Source: Zanthoxylum bungeanum (Eukaryota > Streptophyta > Magnoliopsida > Sapindales > Rutaceae). From it: a DNA stretch of 64,000 bases. Location: assembly GCA_019454045.1 (NCBI GenBank), contig SKCR01023417.1, positions 248,001 to 312,000 of the forward strand, in the 5' to 3' direction. The notes beneath the pieces are model-generated. The model made no database searches. It saw nothing but the letters and a program-made list of their open reading frames with translations, and was not told the DNA's origin. Positions 46,481 through 58,879 of the stretch are shown piece after piece (the stretch's first letter is position 1; each line of letters opens with the position of its first letter). Both the position numbers and the translations under genes were made by a program.

Positions 46481-47074
46481 TCATTTGACATCTGGCAGTG
46501 TTCCATTAGCACTCAACCCTGTGCCCGACTCATATTTCATTTTTTCCATGATTCTAGCCACTTTATGGTCCACCCATTCTTCGAAGTTCTTCGCCACCTG
46601 GAACCTTGTGAAGGGCTGTATGTATAAAGCAGCCACCGTATTGTTTTCTTCAGCCCTGATGGTGACGACTTCCTCTCCATAAGGGAACTTAATAATCTGG
46701 TGTGGCACGCCCCCAAGTTTATGAAACCAGGGCTTCCCCAATAACAGAGCGAATGTAGTTGGGATATCTAGCACTGTGAACTCCACATCGTCTTCGATCA
46801 CCCCGTTGAACTTCGACATATCTGGCATCTTAAATTGGGGAGGCAGTTGTTCTTTGAAAGTCATCGCATCATAGTCCAACATATCTTCATGTTTTCCCTT
46901 CATCTTATGGGTAACTGACTCTACTTGTTCTCTGAGTTTCTGTAACTCTTCCTGAGGCCCGGCTATCCTCCTTACGGCATACTCAGCCATGTCATCATCA
47001 AAAATAGGGATTTCTTCGCTCACCCTATTCAAGGGCTCCTCACGCCTTCCATCCTCGTTGTTTTCTATTTCCAC
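46481..47074 (-). pseudogene. Tat-lineage Gypsy gag-protease fragment with internal deletion
   Basis: One 197-codon frame reads a gag N-terminus (EELQKLREQVESVTHK coiled segment, then LPPQFKMPDMSKFNG) and passes without a break into protease sequence (DVEFTVLDIPTTFALLLGKP, WFHKLGGVPH, IIKFPYGEE). In full-length elements several hundred residues (gag core, zinc knuckle and the protease DTG site) separate these, so an in-frame deletion has fused them. More gag N-terminus is readable at 47200-47075 (MDQVESNITKITEQPQ) before a TAG. Confidence 0.8.
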
Positions 47075-47279
47075 TGTGCAGGGTATGTCAGCCTGGCCAT
47101 AGCATTAGTCAAAGCTTGTGGTTGCTCGGTAATTTTGGTGATGTTGGACTCCACTTGATCCATGCGGGAACCTTCACTGGCGGACGCACTCATGCTTGCT
47201 AGCCTTTTCTTGACAAGTCTTCATTCTTCTCTAACCTAACGGAAATGTCTATGATGGCTGTTAAGACAAGGAGTTAGCA

Positions 47280-49455
47280 TGATGCGTGTATGCATACGAT
47301 GCATGAGATGCGTGAGATGCATGTGGTTATCTAAACAGCATATATCATTCCGACCTTATTCCTCCCATACTCGTGGTAAGTCCATTTCTGTCCTAGGTAT
47401 GGCTTATTTTATTCACCAATGTGGGGTACAGAAAATCGTTCTCTCATACGCTACAAGGGTGAACCTTGGCTACCTCGGTCAATTTTCATCAGTAACAGAC
47501 AAAAATCGCCCAGTTACAAAATTGACTAAGCCTATTATGAGGATCGTGCCATTATCTAGAAATGATGAATTGGGCCCTCGGTAATCACAGTTGTGGGGGT
47601 TGGACTTGGAGATATCCAAAAGTATACAAATATGCCATAACAAGGCGTACCCTTCCTGAATGAAAGCCAGTGCGGATATCAGACTCATGTATTTGGCATA
47701 TTCAGATCATGTTTGGACCTTCTAAGCCCATCAAGGTTTTCATACAAGTAGGCCCGTTATCATTTTAAAACGTTCAATCAAATTATCATGGGGTGCAAAC
47801 TTGTCCCAGTTGAAAAGGCCCAACAGTTTTAACTTTTGCGATAAGGTGGCTAAACAACTTCAAATGATAGGGGGACCAAACACAAGGTGGCCCATCATCA
47901 TTTTGAAAACTTATGGCCCAATTACCATAAGAGGCAAACTTATCCCAGTTTAAATGGCCCAACAAGTTCGTATCATATGACGAGAGGTCCAAATGGATCC
48001 AAATGATAATGGTCCCAAACACAAGCATATGGGTAGCTTCTATAGGACATATAACTATTTTTCATATATGGGCTTATAAGGGTATGGATAAAGGCTCCCG
48101 CCGACGAAGGGTCGCTCACAACTAGGTCTCCTCACTCAAGGGTTCGAGAGACCAAATGAGCGCATCTTTTTTATACCTTAGGGTATGTTCCAACGAGTGA
48201 TGGTCATCATATAATGATCCGCCGCCTTGAGTGAAAGCGACTTCATGATACATGACGCCATCGGGGTAAAAAGGGTATGCAAAATATATGAGACTTGGTT
48301 AACCAAAGCCAAAGCCATGGACACTACAAGGCATTGTTTCAGGGCCGATTCTCTATCCTTAATGGAGTCGCCATCTGTACGAGCAAAGTGGGATGTACCG
48401 CTATGCCTATGATGTTCAGCGACCACGACAATATTGCGCTCACAGCCTGTAGAGAGTACGGATTAGCCCTCGGGGGACTAAACCGGAGAATAAAGGAGTC
48501 TCCACCCAGTGTGAATTGGGAAATGATTTAAGGCCGCACTCACCCCTCGCAAGGGAAGATCTCAAACCGTTGGGTTCGGAATGGTCCCTTACTTATGTCA
48601 GTATAATGTACGGGTTCACACAATGGTATAGCCAAGTCTTATGCAGTTCATGCAAGATAATTCAAATAAACACACATTTGCACACCCATAAACATTAATA
48701 GAAATAATAAAAGCATATTCAATGAAGAAGTACGAAATGCTATAACGAAAATTATAATAAACAATTCAAAAGCGGGAAAAGCGGCAATAAATAAATAGTA
48801 AACAAAAGGGGGGTTAATCATGCATATATGGGTATTTCCCGAGTGGTACGTGGAGTTGTATCCCAAGTACAGGCCGCACTACCGTCCATTCAAATTTGGC
48901 TACGGAATTTATGTCTGGGTTTCCATCCGATATACCACAAGGGATAATGCCATATGTAATCATTAATGCAATGTAAATAAAAATAGACATGAAATAATAT
49001 ATGCGGATAATGAACAAATAAAATAAGGGCGAAATAATAAAATAAATAACGTACTAAATACAAAATAATAAAATAACAATAAAAGTAAATAAATAAAAGC
49101 AAAATAAATGCGAAATAAGAAATAACAGTCAAAGCGAATAAGTAAATAAAAGATAAATACGGAATAGATGCGAAATAATAAAATGACGATGAAAGTAAAT
49201 AAACAAAAGGGTAAATAACGAAATAAAGTCGAAATAATGACATAACAGTATAAGTAAAAAAAATAAGATAAACAACGGAATGCCAAAAGAAAGAAAAGAT
49301 GTGGCCAGAAATTTGGCCGTCTTTTATGTAGGACTTCGCATACCCGGCTGGATGTATTTCACGTCCAGCCAGACATGCTGTGTCTGGAACTATAAAAATA
49401 AATAGAGTGAAGATTGCCCTCGGACTTACCTTTCAAATTGCTTTCTCGGAAGCAT
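47280..49455 (-). other. Leader of the Tat-lineage element
   Basis: Right of gag and therefore upstream of it on the minus strand; long leaders are typical of Tat/Ogre elements. It has a two-unit repeat at 47740-48025 (AAACTTGTCCCAGTT/AAACTTATCCCAGTT with GGCCCAACA and CAAATGATA), a region with GACGAAGGGTCGCTCACAAC (48097-48116), and an A-rich tract of AAATAAATAAAA-type repeats at 48650-49300. The many frames are shadows. No LTR end was recognised. Confidence 0.5.
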
Positions 49456-49460
49456 GTTAG

Positions 49461-51408
49461 TGTTGGACAATTATGACCCATAGCATCACTATTTGTACAA
49501 AACATGGTGTTGTTGTACAAATTAACTATGTGACAAAGGAAATTGCTCTTTTATCATTTGTAATTGGATTACCAAGATACATAAATGATAAAAGTCCATA
49601 TGATTAGTTCCGGATTAATAAGATATGAGACAGTATTAATCCACTAAGGTTTAATCATTACAATATCCCTAGTCGTAGTATTATCAAGATTGGACATCGA
49701 TAATGCGGAATAAACTAGTATTACACTTGTGCGCGTTGTAGGAGTACAACGACATAGTTCTCATATATTTAAGTATTGGATACTTATGCAAGTGTGATAT
49801 GAGGTTATGTTTACCGATGGTACGGGAACAGCTTCGCTCTGGATAGACCCCTCGGAATCCCATTGGTAGTATGACTATGTGTCTATGGGAATTCGATTCA
49901 GGGTAGGTGTATTTGGTCTTAACCTGAGACTTGCATCGCTAATACTTGCGACAATCAATATACTTTGGTTTTGGTCGTCCAGGGCTTTAACAGGTTCTTT
50001 TTACGCCTCTTCTGGGTATACTGAGAATCGTAGTGTATTGGGTGTGATGTCAAGATGGAAGTATCACTCCAGTCATATGGAGATGATGATCACGCAGGAT
50101 ACGGAACTAGTTCTCTTTTGTACTGCAGTCATCGGGATAATATGACTAGGTCATGTTTATCCGATTATAGAGACTAGTTACCAGAGATTCGATATATGCT
50201 TCGTACTGGGCAGACACATTTCCAGCCCCAGGCCTAGCATGTGACATCCGATACTGGATCGCAATACGCAATACTACGTATACTACGCCTGACATAGATT
50301 ACATATTCCTTAAAAGAATATTTCTGGAGAATTGGGTAGGCACGACGCTTTGCTAGAAGCCAACCATGTTTTGTAAATCGGTAAGAACATGGTACTAGGT
50401 ACGCACGTATTCGGATATTCCGATGACCGGATTTACTGCCAATATATCTAGGGATCAATAGGTCGCTTCCCGAAGATTCACCGATGACGTATGACTCGAA
50501 CATAATTAATCTGTGATTAATTGGAAGAGAGAGAAAATTAATTTAGGATTAATTACGGAGAATTTTATCGGGGATAAAATTTAATTAGAAGAGAGAGAAC
50601 GATTAATTTAGAATTAATCAATAAAATAATATATTCGATATATTAAATGAAATTAGATTTCATAACGGAATTAAAATTGGATTTTAATTCGGGCAAACGA
50701 ATTGATTTAGAATTAATTCACGAGCGACGTGAATAGTAATTTTGCTAGGCATAATTATTTAATTAAATTTGATTTAATTACATCGCAACGGAAAATTCGT
50801 TAATTCGGAATTAACGAACCCGAGCCCGAAAAGTGTTTGCGGGCCCACTCGGATTTTGAATCAAGTGGGGGCCACACAAGTCACATCACCTACTCACTTT
50901 AATCAACTTTTTGTTGATGGGATTTGGTGGGTGGTTGATTGTGTGTAAAACACACAAGTGTAAAAGGCTTGAGTGACTTTTACCAACTTTGGAAGATTTG
51001 GTATTAGTCTTTTGATTTTTTTGAAAATTAAAAACAAGTCAACATTTCACATTTTTTTCTCCTCTCTCCTTGCCAAAAACCAAAACCTCTTCTCCTCTCT
51101 TCCTTGGTTTTGTCGTGAGCCTAGGGCTCATTGTTCTTGATTTTATTTCAAAGTCATGAGTGCTAGCACACACAATGAGTCATTCAAAGGTGTTAGGGAA
51201 ACCTTTCCCATGATTTTGGAATTCAAGATTCAAAGATTGGAAGCTTGGAAGCTCAACATACATCAAAGGAGAAGCTTAGAGGCAAAACTTTTGTTATCTC
51301 CTACATCCACTTAGCCGATCAAAGTAAGTATTTTTCCGCTACTTTACTTTGTGTATTCACATGATCTCTTGCTTAATTTGATCTTGGTTTGACCTAGAAA
51401 ACCCAACA
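49461..51408 (+). mobile_element. Family-A Copia 5' LTR (A4)
   Basis: A 1948-bp LTR from TGTTGGAC to ACCCAACA, followed by a PBS. It is the only family-A LTR here with its 5' start, 3' end and PBS all present, and it defines the family boundaries. The palindrome series is at 50500-50815 with more varied centres (TGT, TAG, GGG, TCG, TGG, TTG). Confidence 0.92.
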
Positions 51409-51409
51409 A

Positions 51410-51421
51410 TGGTATCAGAGC
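51410..51421 (+). other. Primer-binding site of element A4
   Basis: TGGTATCAGAGC, complementary to initiator methionine tRNA, one base after the LTR. Confidence 0.92.
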
Positions 51422-52150
51422 TATAATTGAGCATGAAATTGAATTTAGGGTTCTTAAACTTTAATTTGGGATTTTGTGATTTGAGTATGATTTCTTCAAA
51501 TTGATTTTTTGAGTATGCTTAGATTATGATAACTAAGAGTTATGCATGATGAAATTGGAGAAAAATTAATTAGATTAATTTTCCCCTAATTGCTTACCTT
51601 GGCCGAATCTATATGACCCTTGTAGGTCATTGTGATTTTCATTTTAAGCCATTGGATGTGTTTAAAATGTTAGGATATATTGATTTGTGATTTAATTGGA
51701 TTGGAATCAAAATCAGATATAAAATCTCTTGAATTGCCGTGAGCCTAGGAGAGCATGTTGGATTGATTTTGCTTCAATTTGTGTTGGACATAAGTTGATT
51801 AATTAAAGCATGATTAATTATGTAAATTGGTATTTTGGAAATGTTGATTTAAATAATTAATTATGGCTAATACATTTTAATTGATTAAATTGTGATATTT
51901 GGAATATTTTGATTAAATTAATTAGGCTTAATTTGGAATTGGGCTAAAAATGTTGTATTTGGGCTTAATGGGCTTTGTTGGGCCAAGTTTGGTTTAGGAT
52001 AATTGGTTGGATCCAATTGGGTCTAAAACCATTTCCATAAAATCCAAATATGATAAATGGGCCTTTAAATAATTAATTGGGCCTAATGGGCCAAAATTAA
52101 TTCTGTGGCAAAATGGTATTTCCTTGTTGGGCTTTGGTTGCCAAAGTCCA
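51422..52150 (+). other. Leader of element A4, first part
   Basis: Non-coding 5' interior rich in TTGGGC and TTAATTGGATT-type blocks. It corresponds to the minus-strand sequence running left from 64000 in the second A element. Resumes at 54060 after the nested solo LTR. Confidence 0.65.
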
Positions 52151-54054
52151 TGTTGGCGTTTCTATGGCCCCGAGGATCGATTACAAAGAATAAAATACAT
52201 GTGCGAATACAACGAGGGAGTTGCGGAATACTCACATCGATCAGTTGAGTCTTTACTGCTCACGGCAGTGGGATATTACAGTCCTCCAAGAATCGGCCAT
52301 TGTTGGTCCTTCGTCAAGCTCCAAGCTTCGTCAAACGATTCCAAGCTCATCGGTAGACTTCCCTATCACCTTCGCATGACTTCGTAGTGTGCTAGCACTC
52401 CTGATTTTGCCACAAAATCACGACTTTTGCTTCCCTTCATTCTCGATTTTGCCCATCTTAACCAGTGAAGAAATCGGTCCAAGACCGTGAAAGAGAGAGG
52501 AAGCAGTTTTGGCTCCAAAATGAAAAAGAGAGAGAGATGAAAAAAATGTGTAATTGTTTTCCAAAAACAAGTCCATGAATGATATACCAAAAAAAAAACA
52601 AATAAAAATGGTATAAGTCATTTCATTCAATCACACTTGAGTGTAACACACTCAAACATCAACTTACATCAAGTCAATCAAGTTGTCAAGTCACATCACT
52701 CAAAGTGACAAGTGATTTGACGCTTGAAATGACTAATGATTTGACGCTTGATTTGACTTGAGTGCCGCACTCGAATTCGAAATGCGAATGCGCTCGAAAA
52801 AAACCCCGGGCTCGGGTTCGCTAATTCCAAATTAATGAATTTTCCGTTGCGACGTAATTAAATCTAATTTAATTAAATAATCATGCCTAGCATAATTACT
52901 ATTCACGTCGCTAACGAATTAATTCTAAATTAACTCGTTCGCCTGAATTAAAATCTAATTTTAAATCCGCGTCGAAATCCAATTCCGTATAATATATCGA
53001 ATATATTATTTTGTCGATTAATTCCAAATTAATCGTTCTCTCTCTTTAAATGATATTTTATCCCAGATAAAATATCTCCGTAATTAATCCCAGATTAATT
53101 TTCTCTCTCATAATTAATTAATCCCAGATTTACAAGACAAGGTTGGCTTCTAGTAAAGCGCCATGCCTATCCAATTCTCCAGAAATATCCTTACAGGAAT
53201 ATAAGGATCTATATCAGGCGTAGTATATGTAGTATTGCGTATTTCGATCCAGTATCGGATGATCACATGCAAGGCCTGGGGCTGGTACAATGTCTACCCC
53301 GTACGAAGCATATATTGGATTACGAGTAACTAGTCTCTTAATTATCGGATAATCATGACCAAGTCATATCATCCCCATGGTTGCAACCCTTTAGAGAACC
53401 GGTTCTGTATCCCTACGCGATCATCATCTCCATATGACTGGAGTGACACTTCCGTCTTGACATCACACCCAACACAATACGATTCTCAATATACCCAGCA
53501 GAGGCGTACACAGAACCTGTTAAAGCCCTGGACGACAACAACTAAAGTATATTGATTGTCGCAATTATTAGCGGTGCAAGTCTCAGGTTAAGACCAAATA
53601 CACCTACCCATTTCGGACTTCCATAGACACATAGTCATACTACTAATGGAATTCCGAGGGGGTCTATCCAGAACGAAGCTGTTTCCCGTACCATCGGTAA
53701 ACACAACCTCATATTACACTTGCATGAGTATCCTATACCCAAATATATGAGAACTATGCAGTTTGTGCCCTCACAACGCGCACAAGTGTAATACTAGTCT
53801 TTTACGTATTTATCGATGTCCGATCTCGATAATACTCTGACTAGGGATATTTAATGATTTATCCTTCGTGGATTGATACTGTCTCATATCATTCTCAATC
53901 CAGGAACAAATCATAAGGACCTTCTATCATTTATACATCATGGTGATCTAATCACAAATGATAAGAGTGCAATCTCCTTTGTCACATAGTTAATTTGTAC
54001 AACAACACCATGATCTTTACAAATAGTGACGCTATGGGTCATAATTGTCCAACA
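52151..54054 (-). mobile_element. Family-A solo LTR (A5, minus strand) nested in A4
   Basis: 1904 bp, TGTTGGCG to GTCCAACA on the plus strand, flanked by TSD GTCCA (52146-52150 and 54055-54059). The leader of A4 reads on when it is removed. Insertion of a family member into another copy, then LTR-LTR recombination. Confidence 0.92.
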
Positions 54055-54059
54055 GTCCA

Positions 54060-55980
54060 TGCCTTATGAATTAATTAAAAGCCCATTGGACTTTAATTAA
54101 ATTGACATTGGATGTTAATTGGGCTTTGAGACCCGTTAAGATTAGATTTAGAATCTAAGTCGCAAAGGCTCATTAATAAAGTGAAATTATTTAATTTGGA
54201 ATTAAATAAAGAATTAGTATTGAATACAAATTAAATTGGATTTAATATTGTAATTTGATATAATTCGAGAATTCGAGAATTCGTACTTATTCTTAAACGA
54301 GTTGGACTCGCGCAAATCAAATCGTTGTTTGAACGTTGGATGATCATTAATCAAAGATTAATTAATTGGATTAGATTGATTGATAACATGCTTTGTGTGA
54401 ATACATGGATGTGATGTATGATAATGTATATCGGATGGATATTAGATGGGTGAGGGTAATTTTGGAAATATTGTAATAAATTTAGAATTTATTAAATTGG
54501 ACCTGTGTGTCCAGCCTATTACCTCTTGATTCTTTGTATTTCTCTTCTCACCTATTCCCCTCAATGTAAATGAGGTTTCTTTAGAAGTGTTATGTAATTG
54601 GGTAGAAGTAAGAACAGTGCTAGCCGGGGTGAGGAAATGGAGAGATTTGTTCTAGGAACAAAATGTCTTAAATATCCATCCGCATATCATTATTAATTTA
54701 TTCCCCGCGCCTTATTATGCTTTTAGAATGCATGCTTAAGGGTGTATGATGAGACCTAATCAAAGATAATTAATTGGTTGCCAATTACGCGAAAAACCCT
54801 CAACAAATATTAAGAGTTTTTCCTTCCATTGAGTGATTTTCTCTCAAGATCCAAGATTGGCACTGGTTTGTTGGCCAAAGTCAAGACCTTTGTCCATCGC
54901 GGATGTGTTTGAATCATGAAAGCTTTGTTCCATATCGCATATCTTGTCCAAGTTGTGATTTGTTGGCCAAAGTCAAGATCACTTCTTGTCCATCGACATC
55001 GATTACGAAGCTTTCCAAGGTCAATGGGTCCCGCTTAACTGGAATCATTAAGCTTGTTTTGCCAAAGCCAAAGCTTAGTTGATTCAGAGGAAAAATGTTA
55101 GGGAATATATTGGATATATTGGCATATATTATATATATGTTTCGGACTTGGATGTCCACCTACTGGATCTAGGAATTGGATGAGATCCAATTGATCTTAG
55201 AGATCTACCTAGTTAAATATCATACAACTTGTTTGCCAAAGTCAAGGTTGTGTGTTATTTAACGGGATCCTAGCCCACTAGGATACTAGGTTTCCCGAGT
55301 ACTCAACAGAGGGTTAGAGGCTCACCGAAAAATAGTGGGAGGCAAGTATTAAATTTTCAATTTCGTTTAGATACTTGCCAATATGCGCTCATTTCATTTT
55401 TCGTCATTACAAAAATATATTAGTTGGACTAATATTTAATTGTTGTTTTAATTAAACAGTTGGACTGTATTCAAACTACTTCAATTTATAGTTGATTATA
55501 TAATTGGATTATAGTAATCAATATATTTGAATTTAACCAATCAAATTATAGTTGATTATATATAGTTAGACTATAGTAATCATTATATTTAATAGTACCC
55601 GAAATCTTTGATTGGATAGTTGGACTATTGGAATCAAGATAACTGAAAGATTAGCGTTTAGAACATAATCCTGGGTGAAAATTTTTTTTAAACGGCTTTA
55701 ATTTTCAGATTGGGAATAGAACCTCATGATAGTCCTGGGAACTGAGAAGTTACTCTATTTAATAGAGCAACCTCTCGGGCCTAAGCCCGGAGTTGAGTGA
55801 ATAGTGGAGCATGAGTTTTGGAAGACTCATGGTGATGATAACTTTAGTGCTCAATCCGTTAAGCTTACCGCAATGACTTTTTAATTCCGTCGTCAAAATT
55901 AAGGATTAGATCCATGTACCATGATGTTGAAATTAAAAGATCTTCATAGATTTATTCTTAGATCTTAGAAGTATAAATTG
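54060..55980 (+). other. Leader of element A4, second part
   Basis: Non-coding, with a spaced motif TTGTTGGCCAAAGTCAAGA-like at about 54868, 54958, 55058 and 55228, and many TGG-centred inverted repeats (54100-54260, 55445-55640). A block AATAGTGGGAGGCAA at 55343 precedes gag. The same features appear inverted at 61500-62350. The 81-codon minus frame at 54914 is not a gene. Confidence 0.6.
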
Positions 55981-55984
55981 TAAA

Positions 55985-56245
55985 AGAAGCTCTTTCGCTC
56001 GTGTATGTCAGAGGGTACATCTATCGAGCACTAGGTGTCGCAGATGATTGCTGACATCGATTAGCTAGGTTAGCTGGGCATTACCAACGTGGCCGAGACT
56101 ACCAAAGATTTTATCTTATAGTCTCTACCCGAAAGCTGGGGCAGGTTCATTATGAACCAAGAGTAAACTCTTAGAGTGTTGATGGCTATGCTCAAGGAGG
56201 CAGAGCCAGAGCTTCTAAAGAGGTGTGTTGAGTTCCAATCAAGTC
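55985..56245 (+). pseudogene. Family-A Copia gag fragment (UBN2 type)
   Basis: Plus-strand reading with several stops gives MSEGTSIEH, SQMIADID, SLPESWGRFIMNQE and LMAMLKEAEPELLKR, the middle of a plant Copia gag. At least three stop codons interrupt it, and it breaks off where the minus-strand LTR begins. Confidence 0.8.
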
Positions 56246-56246
56246 C

Positions 56247-58183
56247 TAAGAATCATCAATCATGCATAAAACAATATGAATACACATAAAAGGAGGTGCA
56301 GAATAAACTCACATTGAACGGTTTTGTTGCGAAGAAGAACAAGATGCGTTTTCTGCCTCTCTCCATGCTCGGCAGTGGCTTCTTCAAGCAGTGGGCTGCT
56401 CGGTTTTGGCCTCCAAAGTCCCTCCAAGAATCGGCCATGTGAGACTCCATTGAAGCTCCAAGCTTCAAGCTCCAAAAATGGATTCCAAGCTCATAAATTT
56501 GTTTCCATATCACCATAATATAACCCAAGGTGTGTGCTAGCACCACATCTTCTTCATTGCTTCACTTCTTCATTCGGTCAAACCCAGATTTTTGAAGAAC
56601 AAGAATCGGTTTCCAAAACCGTGAGGAGAAGGAAGAAGAAAAGGAGAGGGAAAAAAGAGAATAGGTAAAGGTGGAAAGAGAGAGTAAAGAAAAAGAAATG
56701 TAATTAGTTTTTATAATTTCTAAAATTAATAAAAACCAATTACCAATTCTTTTAACTTTACATTAAATGCTAAAGTCAAAAGTAAAAAGCAAAAGTTGCT
56801 TTTTCAACTTCTACATCAATCACTCAAATCAAGTGACAACATGTCATATCACTCAAAGTGACATTTGATTCGACGCTTGATGTGACTAGCGATTTGACGC
56901 ACGATTTGACTTGCGTCCCGCACTCGAATTCGAAATGCGAATGCGCTCGCAAATAATCCCGGGCTCGGGTTCGCTAATTCCAAATTAACGAATTTTCTGT
57001 CGCGTCGTAATTAAATGATTACGCCTAGCGAAATCACAATTCACGTCGCTAACGAATTAATTCTAAATTAATTCGTTCGCCCGAATTAAAATCTGATTTT
57101 AATTCCGTGTCGAAATCCAATTTCTAATTGCGAGTCATACGTCATCGGTGAATCTTCAGGAAGCGACCCATGAGATCTCCGGATATGTTGGCAGTAAATA
57201 CGGTCGTCGGACTATCCGAACACGTAAGTACCTCGTACTACGTTTATACTGATTTACAAGACAAGGTTGGCTTCTAGCAAAGCGCCATGCCTACCCAATT
57301 CTCCAGAAATATTCTTACATGAATATATATATAGATCTGTATCAAGCGTAGTATACCGTAGTATTGTGTATATCGGCCCAGTATCGGATAGTCACGTGCT
57401 AGGGCTGGGGCTGGATAAGTGTCTGCCCCGTCCGAAGCACATGTCGGATGTCTGGTAACTAGTCTCTATAATCGGATATTCATGACCTGGTCACAATATC
57501 CTGATTGGTTGCGCAACACTTAAGAGCACTAATACTATATCCTGCGTGACATCATCTCCAATATGACTGAAGTGATACTTCCGTCTTGACATCACACCCA
57601 ATACACTACGACTCTCTGATAAACCCAGAAGTGGTGTACGCAGAACCGGTTAAAGCCCTGTACCACCAAGACCAAAGTCTATCGATTATCGTAAGTATTA
57701 GCGATGCAAGTCTCAGGTTAAGACTATACACACCTACCTTGATTTCGGCCTCCCATAGAAACATAGTCATAATACCAATGGGATTCCGAGGGGTCTATCC
57801 AGAGCGAAGCTGTTTCCCGTACCATCGGTGAAACACGACCTCCTATCGCACTTGCATAAGTATCCAATACTTATATATATAAGAACTATGCCGTTGTGCC
57901 CTCACAACGCGCACAAGTGCAATACTAGCCTATTCCGCATTATCGATGTCCTGTCTCGATAATACTCCGGCTAGGGATATTTAATGATTAATCCTTCGGG
58001 GATTGATACTGTCTCATATCATTCTCAATCCAGGAACTAATCATATGGACCTCTCTTCATTTATACATTTATGGTGATCTAATCACAAATGATGAGAGTG
58101 TAATTTCCTTGTCACATAGTTAATTTGTACAACAACACCGTGATCTGTACAAATAGTGACGCTATGGGTCATTTTGTCCAACA
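56247..58183 (-). mobile_element. Family-A Copia 3' LTR (A6, minus strand)
   Basis: Plus-strand end GTCCAACA at 58183, followed by the complement of a purine tract, so this is a 3' LTR of an element reading leftward. The left edge near 56247 lacks a clean TGTTGG start. It begins inside the gag of A4, so the two elements meet tail to tail. Confidence 0.85.
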
Positions 58184-58194
58184 ATCTCCCACTT
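58184..58194 (-). other. Polypurine tract of element A6
   Basis: AAGTGGGAGAT on the minus strand directly upstream of the LTR start TGTTGGAC, the usual plant Copia tract. Confidence 0.85.
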
Positions 58195-58239
58195 GGCACA
58201 TAGCCAGTCACTCGAGTGTCTAACACCCGAACTATGTAC

Positions 58240-58520
58240 GGTTCGCTCAAATTGCTGAGGAAAGGTTTTCGTCAGTGGATTTGCGTAATTATCTTCTGAC
58301 GTGATTTATACGATCATCACATCGCCACGATGTATGATCCGAACGAATCAGATGATATAGAAGTATATATCTGGATCGTCGATGAGACCTTTAATTCCTT
58401 AGCCTATGCTGACGCCTAGCTCAGCTGCTAAAAGAACTATATCTAATTTTAATTAGATTTAGTTTCGATCCAAATGGCTTCTATTGCTGCCTCAGCTGCA
58501 GCAATAATCCGCATTTGTTG
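58240..58520 (-). pseudogene. Family-A Copia RNase H remnant
   Basis: Minus-strand fragments EAAIEAIWIETK, then ASA-AKELKVSSTIQ and QIH-RKPFLSNLSEP line up with the Copia series EAVWIKKF, AIAQAKEPRSHQ and ADPLTKPL. Many stops and shifts; dead. Confidence 0.65.
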
Positions 58521-58879
58521 TTTATTCGGCAACAGTTATCTTGCTCGGAATATTTCCAGCTTACTGTCCCGTTATTCAAACTTTATAGTACCGCAGTATT
58601 TACCGATTTGGAAACTTACAGCAGTGATCCTAGTCACTTCAAGTTCTCCTACTCCATAATTTAAGACATCATCTTTAGTTCTCTAAGATACTAATAGATG
58701 TCCTTAACTTCAATCCAGTGACTATCACTTGGATTGACCCGATTGTAACTCCATATGCTCGAAGCGTATGAGACACCCTATCAAGTACATTTTAAATGTA
58801 CAATTTCCCAGAGAGTGTTAACAACTCCAAATCTATCCCAGTAGATCTTTACTCCTTGAATAAAGGTTGTTACTCCCCA

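Noticed and set aside
48814..49286. Hydrophobic Tyr/Phe-rich minus-strand frames resembling membrane proteins
   Set aside because: Translation of the AAATAAATAAAA-type tract; several frames open together.
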